Assembly: GCA_017745015.1 (NCBI GenBank)
Contig: JAGIAF010000074.1
Coordinates: 1 to 12,676, forward strand
Reading direction: 5' to 3'
From: Bdellovibrio sp.
GTDB taxonomy: Bacteria > Bdellovibrionota > Bdellovibrionia > Bdellovibrionales > Bdellovibrionaceae
DNA: 12,676 nucleotides
The notes beneath the pieces were generated by a model that made no database searches, was not told the DNA's origin, and saw only the letters and a list, made by a program, of their open reading frames with translations. The position numbers and the translations under genes are program-made. Of the stretch, positions 1-6,987 are shown one piece after another (within the stretch, counting starts at the first letter, position 1; the number at the start of each line of letters is the position of its first letter).

Positions 1-1
1 A

Positions 2-592
2 GCAGTATCCTCACCTGATAAGACACAGATTAGCTCCTCAAAAAAAACAAATGAAGTTAAATTCATGAGAAAGCTAAACGGCAATCCAGAATATATGGAA
101 ACGTACACTCTTTACAAAAATAGCGACCGTTTTTACAAAGGAACTCTAAGTCGTAATTGTGTAGACGGGGGCGCAAATAAAGTTTGTACATATACCGTTA
201 ATTTGGATGAGAACTGCAACTTAGATAAAAGCATAAACGAATATGGAAGCTTAATTACCTATGACCGCCAGGTGTGCTTAAATGTTCTAAAAGCGTTTGA
301 GGGCAGTAAAATTTCTTATAGCGATTTAGGCCCTACAGACAGTAAGCCGAATAAGGATCTTACTTCTAAAGTGCTGAAGATGACTAAAGACCGCGAGGTC
401 GCATTAAAGACAGAGACCGGCAGAGATCTACATTTTCCTTCGTATTATTCTCCCCTGACTTTGGTTCGTGATTGCTCCATGCAGATTAATAAAGAAAATC
501 ATTACGATGGCAGAGTTAATGTAGCAAAGGAACTGACCCGTGAGTGGTTCCACGAAATTTCCAAGAATATTACTGGAGGCGTTCGCCGATAA
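2..592 (+). CDS. exported Cys-rich protein, 5'-truncated by window edge (paralog of next gene)
   Basis: The reading frame is open from the window edge (position 2) to the stop at 590-592, so the gene starts before the window; the ATG at 65 is internal. This is shown by the match to the next gene, which continues upstream of that ATG (for example KKTNEVKFMRK here, KTPNETKFVRK there). I do not recognise the family. Features shared with the paralog are GTLSRxCxDG, an LDExCNLD block, YDRQxC, FPxYY, a CxxQINxExxYDG block and EWFxE near the C-terminus. Five cysteines (visible residues 53, 62, 72, 92, 158) are conserved in both, which fits disulfide bonding outside the cytoplasm. The signal peptide, if present, is outside the window. 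The next gene starts 68 bases downstream and is probably co-transcribed. Function unknown. Confidence 0.85.
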   Translation, partial: AVSSPDKTQISSSKKTNEVKFMRKLNGNPEYMETYTLYKNSDRFYKGTLSRNCVDGGANKVCTYTVNLDENCNLDKSINEYGSLITYDRQVCLNVLKAFEGSKISYSDLGPTDSKPNKDLTSKVLKMTKDREVALKTETGRDLHFPSYYSPLTLVRDCSMQINKENHYDGRVNVAKELTREWFHEISKNITGGVRR

Positions 593-660
593 TCCGGTTC
601 CAAGAGTAACAGTCGCTGTTTTAATATTAAGATTACAATTATAATTTCCGGTGAGGTCCC

Positions 661-1443
661 ATGCGTATTGTTTATTTTCTTGTTTCAGCAACGACACTTC
701 TTTTTTCGGTGAGTAATGCCGCCGGAACAAAAACGAAATGTGCAAATATTGTTGCTGAATCTTTGCAAACACATCAACCCTTCACTTTTTATGTAAATAG
801 TGGAGGAGAGTTTGAAGCAGCTTCCTCAGCTGTTGGAGAGGGAGAAAGTCTCACCTCTTCAAAAACTCCAAATGAAACTAAATTTGTAAGAAAGTACGCT
901 GAGACTCCACAGTATAATCAAACGATCACTCTCAATAAAAGTGAGGGCCGTTTTAAAAAAGGAACGCTAAGTCGACTCTGTTTGGATGGCGATGTTAATA
1001 ATATTTGCACATCTACGGTCAGCTTGGACGAGGACTGCAATCTGGATCAGAAGATCGACGGCAGTGATATTTTATATGACCGTCAGGCCTGCTCGAATAT
1101 TTTGAAAGCCTACAACAAGGCTAGTGACGGTTTTACCGGGACCGGAGGCACAGATCTGAAATCTAAAATGCAGAAAATATTGGATAGTCGACAGGCGGCA
1201 ATAAAGGTGGAGATGGATAACACCAAATTACAATTTCCAAGATATTACAACCAATTTGAAGATATAATTATGAATTGCACGAACCAAATCAATTTGGAAA
1301 ATGAATACGACGGCAAAATAAATAAATTTGTAGATTCCAGCAAAGAGTGGTTCTATGAAGCTTCAAATTCTGTTTCTGAAAAAGCGCGTAGTGCTACCAA
1401 AGGAGTCATGGACGTTATAAAAAGCAGCGGCGGAACCCAATAG
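661..1443 (+). CDS. exported six-cysteine protein of unknown function
   Basis: A 260-aa protein with a clear Sec signal peptide (residues 1 to about 20, ending SVSNA/A), so exported to the periplasm or beyond. The ATG follows a GGTGAGG ribosome binding site at 650-656. The mature protein has six cysteines (27, 107, 116, 126, 144, 206); the last five align with those of the upstream paralog, and the first falls in a part of that paralog outside the window. Three disulfides are possible. The region around residues 50-75 is rich in Ser, Thr, Glu and Gly and looks like a flexible linker before the conserved core (about 75-235). The C-terminal 25 residues (Lys/Ser/Gly-rich) are not matched in the paralog. 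No catalytic motif is recognised. The pair looks like a tandem duplication that has diverged considerably. Function unknown. Confidence 0.85.
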   Translation: MRIVYFLVSATTLLFSVSNAAGTKTKCANIVAESLQTHQPFTFYVNSGGEFEAASSAVGEGESLTSSKTPNETKFVRKYAETPQYNQTITLNKSEGRFKKGTLSRLCLDGDVNNICTSTVSLDEDCNLDQKIDGSDILYDRQACSNILKAYNKASDGFTGTGGTDLKSKMQKILDSRQAAIKVEMDNTKLQFPRYYNQFEDIIMNCTNQINLENEYDGKINKFVDSSKEWFYEASNSVSEKARSATKGVMDVIKSSGGTQ

Positions 1444-1473
1444 CACGGAACAATCACCGTCCCATATGGCCCG

Positions 1474-1494
1474 CCATTTTTTCTAAAATGGTTT
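1474..1494 (+). terminator. weak AT-rich hairpin after the tandem pair
   Basis: CCATTTT (1474-1480) pairs with AAAATGG (1485-1491) around a TTCT loop, followed by only three T residues and then C-rich sequence. It sits 31 bases after the stop of the preceding gene, where a terminator would be expected, but the stem is short and AT-rich, so this is a weak call. Confidence 0.3.
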
Positions 1495-1627
1495 CCCCGC
1501 AAATATTGAGAATTGTTTTTTGAAGTCATAACAAAGACTTTCGTTCTCTAATCGTGTCCGATAGGCAGTTGAGCACAGCTTTTGTATTGTCATTCCGTAG
1601 GGTGAATACCCCCACGTAGGAGAGATT

Positions 1628-3334
1628 GTGCGAGGGCTTTTGTGGTTAAACCTTAGACAGCTGTATACTGAGATGCGTTCCCGCGTTTTAGCGTTGTTTA
1701 TTTTCGTCCTGGCTCTCTCCTTATTGCCGGTTTCCCAGGGCCGTGCGGATGCGCCTCTTTGCTCAAAGATCTTCTCTGAGGGCGTTTTTGCGGCCAAAGA
1801 AACAACCCCTGAATCAGAGGTTGTCACGAAGGCCATCCGGGCCACAATCGAAGAACATAAGTCTCAAGTTAAGCCACTCTTATCAGGCGAAGAAGCTCTC
1901 ATGGCAAAACTGCTGGCTATTCGTGGGGCGAAGAAAACTTTGGATATTACTTACTACATTTTTAAACGCGATCAGGCCGGCTACTTGATTTTGAATGAAG
2001 TCAAAGAGGCGCTCCGTCGCGGAGTGAATGTTCGTCTGATGGTAGACTCGCTGGGTTCGATGCATTTGACTCATACCGAACTTCTCGCGCTCATCCAATT
2101 CAGCAAACAACCGGGCATGGGTAAAATAGAAGTCGTGACCATTAATCCATTTACGACGATGAGTCGCGCGGCTGTACGCATGTTTTATATTCTCACAGGT
2201 CGCTTTTTCTCTTCATCATATGAATCACGCCTAACACTCAATAACCGTTCACATGATAAGATCCTTTTAGTTGATGCGGGAACCTCGGATGCTTTGGCCT
2301 TTATGGGTGGCCGCAATGTCGGAGATGGCTACTATGGTTTGAACCGTGATGGCCGCGAAGCTATTCAAGATGTGGAGCTTATGATTCGCCCGAACTCTCC
2401 GGATGGCAGCACAGCTTTGAGCGATGTTTTGCAAAAGTACTACGACCGGATCTATTATAATCAGCTTAATAAAACCTTGGCCGATAAACTCTACCGCTTC
2501 TTTAAAATGGATTACGAGTTTGAAATTGATAAGATGGAAAAAACCTATGACGATTATTCTGCGCGTGAAGGCGTGAAGACTCGTATGGAGGATATGGAAA
2601 AAGAAGATGTCCTCAAAACAGGTTTTGAGGACTCGGCAGCTGGCCTCGTGCATGAACTACAAAACCTAGAGCATACGCACGAGCACTTCTTGCAGCGCTG
2701 GGAGATGTGGAGCCGTAAGGCCAACCCGAACTCTTTGATGCGCTCGTTAAAAGAAAGCATTATGAAGGCTAATAAGAAAGTAACGATTGTCTCTCCTTAT
2801 CCGATTTTAGGCAAGCGTGATGTTCGTATGCTGAAAAGCTGGCTTTTAAAGAATCCAAAAGCGGAGTTTGAAATCATCAGTAATTCAACATCAACGAATG
2901 ACGGTGTTATTACTCAAGCGGTGTTTGATCAGTATGTGGCCCCAGCTTTGTTGGAGTTACGCAAAAACCCAGCGATCGGTAACCGCGTTCATGTCTATAG
3001 CTACCATGGTGTTGATCCAGTCAAGCCGGAGGTTAAAGGCAATCTTTTGCATGCAAAGATTGCGATTATTGACGGCGAAGAAGTTCTGATTGGCACTTCG
3101 AACTTCGACCCACGTTCACGCATTCATAACTCAGAAGTGGGCGTGTGGCTGAATGGCGCTCAAACCGTTGAGCAGTTCCAGGGCTACAGCAATGCCCTTA
3201 TCGCGAAGTCCTATGAATGGGGGAGTCCTGAGTGGCGCGAGTCCCGCAAGACGACCTTTGGGAAATATCAGCAAATCCTTCAGGAATATATCTATCGCCT
3301 GGCCGAAGCTTTCGGTGGCGTTCATCTTCTGTAA
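1628..3334 (+). CDS. exported phospholipase D / cardiolipin-synthase-like protein (two HKD motifs)
   Basis: A 568-aa member of the phospholipase D superfamily. Two complete catalytic motifs are visible: HDKILLVD (H209, K211, D216) followed by GGRN at 227-230, and HAKIAIID (H475, K477, D482) followed by GTSNFDPRS. The N-terminal half also has the DITYYIFKRDQAG strand typical of bacterial cardiolipin synthases, and the layout recalls ClsC-type enzymes. Such enzymes transfer or hydrolyse phosphatidyl groups through a phospho-histidine intermediate; the actual substrate cannot be read here. The GTG start follows AGGAG at 1618-1622. An ATG at 1673 (codon 16) would give a tidier signal peptide (MRSRVLALFIFVLAL...) but lacks a good ribosome binding site. 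Cleavage is likely near residue 40, leaving DAPLCSKIF at the mature end. A long charged insert (about 290-355) separates the halves. It may act on the cell's own envelope or on prey lipid. Confidence 0.9.
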   Translation: MRGLLWLNLRQLYTEMRSRVLALFIFVLALSLLPVSQGRADAPLCSKIFSEGVFAAKETTPESEVVTKAIRATIEEHKSQVKPLLSGEEALMAKLLAIRGAKKTLDITYYIFKRDQAGYLILNEVKEALRRGVNVRLMVDSLGSMHLTHTELLALIQFSKQPGMGKIEVVTINPFTTMSRAAVRMFYILTGRFFSSSYESRLTLNNRSHDKILLVDAGTSDALAFMGGRNVGDGYYGLNRDGREAIQDVELMIRPNSPDGSTALSDVLQKYYDRIYYNQLNKTLADKLYRFFKMDYEFEIDKMEKTYDDYSAREGVKTRMEDMEKEDVLKTGFEDSAAGLVHELQNLEHTHEHFLQRWEMWSRKANPNSLMRSLKESIMKANKKVTIVSPYPILGKRDVRMLKSWLLKNPKAEFEIISNSTSTNDGVITQAVFDQYVAPALLELRKNPAIGNRVHVYSYHGVDPVKPEVKGNLLHAKIAIIDGEEVLIGTSNFDPRSRIHNSEVGVWLNGAQTVEQFQGYSNALIAKSYEWGSPEWRESRKTTFGKYQQILQEYIYRLAEAFGGVHLL

Positions 3335-3509
3335 TTCAAATTACGCGGATCTGAGGCTCCCGGATTTCCTTGGCGGAAGTAAAGAACTCTTTCCACGAAA
3401 TTCTGTTCTCTTTTCCCTGAACAGCTTCGTGATCATCTGCTCAACAAGTCGCTTAGGACGAGTCACTAAAAAGGACCTGGACAGTGCGATCACAAAGCTA
3501 ATCGTTCAC
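3335..3509. other. convergent intergenic spacer, no clear terminator
   Basis: This spacer lies between the 3' ends of the phospholipase D gene and the methyltransferase gene. I see no strong terminator hairpin; only a 6-bp inverted repeat (GTAATT-CA-AATTAC, 3331-3344) at the phospholipase stop codon. A 50-codon GTG-started minus-strand frame (3493 to 3341) has a basic C-terminal half but no ribosome binding site, so I do not call it as a gene. Confidence 0.4.
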
Positions 3510-4346
3510 TCAGCGCGAGGTCGCGGTCGAAAACCTTTCCGTCATTTCTTTTAGATTAAGCTCTTCCAAAATCCAATTCAAACGATCAGCGGCACGTTGG
3601 CGTGGGCCTTCTTTTTTGGTCGCAATGATCAGCTCGTTTTTCATGGAATGCTCGAACCCAACAAGTTCGGTCACGGTGACTTGATAGCCATGGGCTTCAA
3701 GACGAAGACTGCGCAGAACATTCGTCAGATGGCTGCCGAATTCACGGGTATGAATCGGATGACGCCAAATTTCAGTTAAAGGACTTGCCAGTTGTTTCGC
3801 CTTGTTTTGGCGAAGGACTTTAGCCATTTCGGCTTGGCAACAAGGTACTAGGACGATGTGTTTGGCTTGCTTCTTTAACGCAAAATCAATGGCGTCATCA
3901 GTTGCCGTGTCGCAGGCATGAAGGGCCGTTACCAAACCGATCTTTTCAGGTAAGAGTTTGGATTCGGTGGCTTCTGCCACCAGTAAGGGGAGGAAGGACA
4001 TATTTGGAAAGCCTAACTTACCCTGCAATTCGATAGACTTCTTAACTAACTCGTCACGCGTTTCGATGCCGTACACGTGTCCTTTGTTCACCAGATTTTT
4101 AAAGAATAGATCGTATATGATAAAACCAAGATAAGACTTACCAGCGCCGTGGTCCACAAGGCTCACGTCTTCGCCCGAAGACTCAAGGTCCTTCAGCAAA
4201 GGTTCGATGAAGTTATAAAGGTGATAGACTTGTTTGAGCTTACGACGGCTATCCTGATTGATTTTTCCGTCACGGGTTAGTATGTGAAGTTCTTTAAGTA
4301 ACTCAATCGACTGACCGTCTCGCATCTCTTCTAAGGGCTTTTTCAT
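3510..4346 (-). CDS. SAM-dependent methyltransferase (Methyltransf_32-like)
   Basis: A 278-aa cytoplasmic protein without a signal peptide. Motif I of the Rossmann methyltransferase fold is VDHGAGKSYLG (64-74), the acidic ribose-binding position is in GIETRDE (93-99), and LHACDTATDDA (142-152), VPCCQ (167-171) and FEHSMKNELI (231-240) match the pattern of the PF13679 group as I remember it. Members of that group have been linked to RNA modification and other substrates; the substrate here is unknown. The start follows a weak GGGG; a second ATG at codon 8 is preceded by GAAGAG and is also possible. It is the last gene of a minus-strand run, 107 bases after the gamma-glutamylcyclotransferase-like gene. 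No terminator or clear promoter is seen between them, so co-transcription is possible but unproven. Unlike its three upstream neighbours, it is not exported. Confidence 0.85.
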   Translation of the reverse strand: MKKPLEEMRDGQSIELLKELHILTRDGKINQDSRRKLKQVYHLYNFIEPLLKDLESSGEDVSLVDHGAGKSYLGFIIYDLFFKNLVNKGHVYGIETRDELVKKSIELQGKLGFPNMSFLPLLVAEATESKLLPEKIGLVTALHACDTATDDAIDFALKKQAKHIVLVPCCQAEMAKVLRQNKAKQLASPLTEIWRHPIHTREFGSHLTNVLRSLRLEAHGYQVTVTELVGFEHSMKNELIIATKKEGPRQRAADRLNWILEELNLKEMTERFSTATSR

Positions 4347-4453
4347 GCCCCGTTTCTATCTGATTCCAAGCAAAAAGTACACAGGGGTTTGTCAGAGAAA
4401 GATCGGTTGCAAAAATGCCAATACCGTTAACTGCGGTCTAACCAGAAGTCCCA

Positions 4454-5164
4454 TCACTTTACGGCGAAGACATGACTGCAAAGGCCAACGGCTGTGTTGG
4501 CTGCTTTATTGTAGCCAAAGGGATCCGCAGCGGGCAGTTTCATGTCCTGAATATGCTGAAACGACGAAGACGACGTGGATTCACGATATTTTTTAGCAAA
4601 ATTTTCGGATTGCTGCGAGAGTGCCTGCTCGATAATATCTAGATAAGTTTTGCGAATTGCAACCGAGGTATCTCCTTCTTTCACAAGATATTCCGGATTA
4701 CCAATATAGGCGATGGCTTGGCCGCCCTTGATATTTAAGTTCTGCAGGTGGGAGGCCATGTCGTGACGATGATAAATCCACTCGCGACGGTCAAAGCTCT
4801 CAAGTTCGGATTTATTGATAACAAAAACCATGGCGTTTACTGCGGCTCCCGGAGTCTTGACTTCAGATAAATTAAGGTAAGCGATTTTCTCTGGAAAATA
4901 TTTTTCGCCGTTGCGCTCTTCATAGAAAGCTTGGTTCGGCATGGCGACGTCAAATTTGCGTTGATAGCCAGCAATTGAAACTGCCAGCACAGGTCCCTCG
5001 TAAGGATGTCCTAGTGATCGGGACATACTTTCTCTGCTCATAAGCGAGCCGTAACCGATCAGTGCCACTTGATCGGGTCCTAATATTAAGTCTTGGCCAG
5101 CCATCGCTATGCTGGAAGCAAGCCAAATTACCCAGCTAAGAAAAAGTAAGCCCCACTTGCGCAT
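4454..5164 (-). CDS. exported gamma-glutamylcyclotransferase-fold protein
   Basis: A 236-aa protein with a signal peptide (about residues 1-22, ending SIAMA/GQ). The GGCT/AIG2-like fold is indicated by the phosphate-loop-like ALIGYGSLMSRES (35-46; YGSL 38-41) and by FDRREWIYHRHDM, where E128 is the likely catalytic acid/base. Family members release gamma-glutamyl groups as 5-oxoproline or cleave gamma-glutamyl amides (as BtrG does in butirosin synthesis); the substrate here is unknown. After about residue 180 the protein has a Ser/Gln-rich tail without clear family match. Its ATG overlaps the preceding stop as TAATG, and GGAG lies 7 bases upstream, indicating translational coupling. The signal peptide is odd because most family members are cytoplasmic. 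It is the third gene of the lyase/oxidoreductase cluster. Confidence 0.8.
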   Translation of the reverse strand: MRKWGLLFLSWVIWLASSIAMAGQDLILGPDQVALIGYGSLMSRESMSRSLGHPYEGPVLAVSIAGYQRKFDVAMPNQAFYEERNGEKYFPEKIAYLNLSEVKTPGAAVNAMVFVINKSELESFDRREWIYHRHDMASHLQNLNIKGGQAIAYIGNPEYLVKEGDTSVAIRKTYLDIIEQALSQQSENFAKKYRESTSSSSFQHIQDMKLPAADPFGYNKAANTAVGLCSHVFAVK

Positions 5165-6987
5165 TAGATTTCTCCAACTCTGATGGACATGTTTTCCACG
5201 TCGGCACGCTGCTGTGATACCGGTACGGTAACTTTCGTCGATTCTTTTGCAATCGTTTGCAGAAGTGACGTCAACTTAGCATTGTTACGTAAAAGTACTG
5301 CGAGTTTCGAGGCACTGCGGCCTTCCAATCCGCTGACGACCAATTCAATTTGATCAGCAGATTCTTTATGAAATTCCATTGAGAACTTCTCAGCCTGAAT
5401 ATCTACTTTTCGTAAGACGCGCGCCAGTTCCAAAGAAAATTCAATTCTTTGGGCCGCTACTGGTTCATTGCTAATTACCGAACCGGAAGAAATTGCCATT
5501 TGCGTCTGATAAGATGTTTTAGGTGAGCCTCGCAAAATGATTGAAGCCGCGTGACCTGGTACAAGCAACTGAGCCATTGCCGCTGTTCTTGGTCCTAAGA
5601 CCTCAACTGCAACCGGATTGTGGGTAATCGCTACCTTCAGTTCTTCTGGAGTTGCAAGAGAACCAGCAGCAACACCTACGCGATAGATATTTTGAGGAAC
5701 ACCGGCACCATTTACCATGCGCACGCCAATAGCCGTAGGCCGGCCATTGGCCGTAACCGGAGCGAAGATTTGCTGAGAGCTCAATGGTGATTCGTTGGAA
5801 CTCATTCCTGTTAATAACTTAGTGAAGTGATTTTCGTAGCCAGTGGCAATGATCACATGCGGTGAGTTCACGACCACGCCACTGTCCGTGATAACGTTAT
5901 AAGTGCCGTTATCTAAACGTTCAATGCGAGCCGCGTACTCAGGAATAGGATGGATGCGCTGACCGATTTGATCGGGGATCACAGTATGATAGCGACGGAA
6001 GTAAGAGGCTCTGAAAGCATCTGGAGTTTCCGCTTTTTGTGCGATCCATGTGATATTTGCGGAAGCTGCAAAGTCCTCTGAAAGAATCTTCTCTACCGCG
6101 ATCTTACCGCCGTCACCCGGAGCGATGACAACGAAGTTCATATTTTCAGTTTCACTGACAAAATTCTTTTTGTTCAGACGACGATTGCGAGTCACACGCA
6201 AGAAATCGTCTGACGTCATGATGCCACTCATTTCATCCTCATCACGACGGATATTCTTCACTTCATTCATGACCAGCGAGCGAGAGGCCTCATCTTTAAA
6301 GGTCAATTTCAAATCGCCCAACCCAGTGGCGTCGATGATCTTATTCGTTTCGAAAATCAATCCTGACGAAAGCTCCACTTTGTAGTGATACCCTGCGCCT
6401 GTCGCTGCGTCCTTCCAAAGATCAGTGATTGCGGTTACACGATGGCCAAAGAGCACGGGAACATCAGAGCTGTATTGTGTGCCAGTTGCCAAAGTTGACA
6501 TATCTCTTGAATTCGCAAACTCATTAGCAGTCAAAGCATTCATTTTTAACGGTGAGAAGGGGAAACGATTCGCGGATCGCAATCCTTGAGTTTGATCTCG
6601 CAACTCGGGACTATTGATTTTAAATTCGCCTTCCATCGTACTCCAGATCGAAGAAACAGCTTTCCCTGATTCGACGATCAGCAAAGAAGGGTTCGCTGTT
6701 TTTTGAGCACTGGCACTGGCGAAAATTGCACCATGGATTCCATCTCCGACCACAAGTGTATCTACTTGTCGGGCTGTAGGACTTTGACGATAGTAGTTTT
6801 CCAGACGAGTGCTTTGTTCTACCAAGCTACTATTTAACGTAGAATTAATGCGCTCTACATTTTGTGGAGTCAACGTGGATAGAGCTACTTGATCTGAGGT
6901 GAAGACGTCGGAGCACAGCGGGGCCGACCAAGCGGGTTGACTCAACAGAATTAATAATAACATTCCGTAAGAAAAATTCTTTTTCAT
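5164..6987 (-). CDS. exported FAD/NAD(P)-binding oxidoreductase-like protein
   Basis: A 607-aa protein with a signal peptide of Sec type (residues 1 to about 21, AWS/APLC) and no twin-arginine motif. A dinucleotide fold follows: VVGDGIHGAIFA (79-90, GxGxxG), with the acidic residue after beta-2 at LLIVES (E106), then a KIIDATG strand at 216-222. A second nucleotide-binding-like segment is VVIAPGDGGKIA (286-297), and HVIIATGYENHF (377-388) resembles the ATGY segment of flavin monooxygenases and related reductases. The last 130 residues look alpha/beta but unfamiliar. It probably binds FAD and oxidises or hydroxylates a small molecule; the reaction is not deducible. Its start overlaps the upstream lyase stop as ATGA, with GGAG 7 bases before the ATG. 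The mature N-terminus APLCSDVF resembles that of the phospholipase D protein. Periplasmic flavin loading without Tat is unexpected. Confidence 0.78.
   Translation of the reverse strand: MKKNFSYGMLLLILLSQPAWSAPLCSDVFTSDQVALSTLTPQNVERINSTLNSSLVEQSTRLENYYRQSPTARQVDTLVVGDGIHGAIFASASAQKTANPSLLIVESGKAVSSIWSTMEGEFKINSPELRDQTQGLRSANRFPFSPLKMNALTANEFANSRDMSTLATGTQYSSDVPVLFGHRVTAITDLWKDAATGAGYHYKVELSSGLIFETNKIIDATGLGDLKLTFKDEASRSLVMNEVKNIRRDEDEMSGIMTSDDFLRVTRNRRLNKKNFVSETENMNFVVIAPGDGGKIAVEKILSEDFAASANITWIAQKAETPDAFRASYFRRYHTVIPDQIGQRIHPIPEYAARIERLDNGTYNVITDSGVVVNSPHVIIATGYENHFTKLLTGMSSNESPLSSQQIFAPVTANGRPTAIGVRMVNGAGVPQNIYRVGVAAGSLATPEELKVAITHNPVAVEVLGPRTAAMAQLLVPGHAASIILRGSPKTSYQTQMAISSGSVISNEPVAAQRIEFSLELARVLRKVDIQAEKFSMEFHKESADQIELVVSGLEGRSASKLAVLLRNNAKLTSLLQTIAKESTKVTVPVSQQRADVENMSIRVGEI

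Noticed and set aside
153..156. Possibility that the lyase's GASG at residues 153-156 (coordinates here are residue numbers of the 580-aa protein) is the MIO site
   Set aside because: By its neighbours (NGLLVGASGARPE, about 28 residues before GSVG) it aligns with the GYSGxRPE segment of ordinary lyases rather than the MIO loop. A structure prediction could overturn this.
608..620. AACAG-TCG-CTGTT hairpin followed by TTAATATT between the tandem paralogs
   Set aside because: A 5-bp stem is too short to support a terminator call, and the genes are only 68 bases apart.
640..645. Perfect TATAAT just before the gene at 661
   Set aside because: Transcription would start inside the ribosome binding site at 650-656, and there is no good -35. 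Co-transcription with the upstream paralog is more likely.
3341..3493. 50-codon minus-strand frame with a basic product, starting at GTG
   Set aside because: No ribosome binding site, no recognisable similarity, and it lies in a convergent spacer where short open frames arise by chance. Ribosome profiling or conservation would be needed to accept it.
3153..3554. 133-codon plus-strand frame overlapping the end of the phospholipase gene
   Set aside because: It overlaps the phospholipase gene in another frame and runs into the opposite-strand methyltransferase gene; the product has no domain-like features.
6050..6385. 111-codon plus-strand frame inside the flavin oxidoreductase gene
   Set aside because: It is antisense to a well-supported gene and its product has low-complexity composition typical of a shadow frame.
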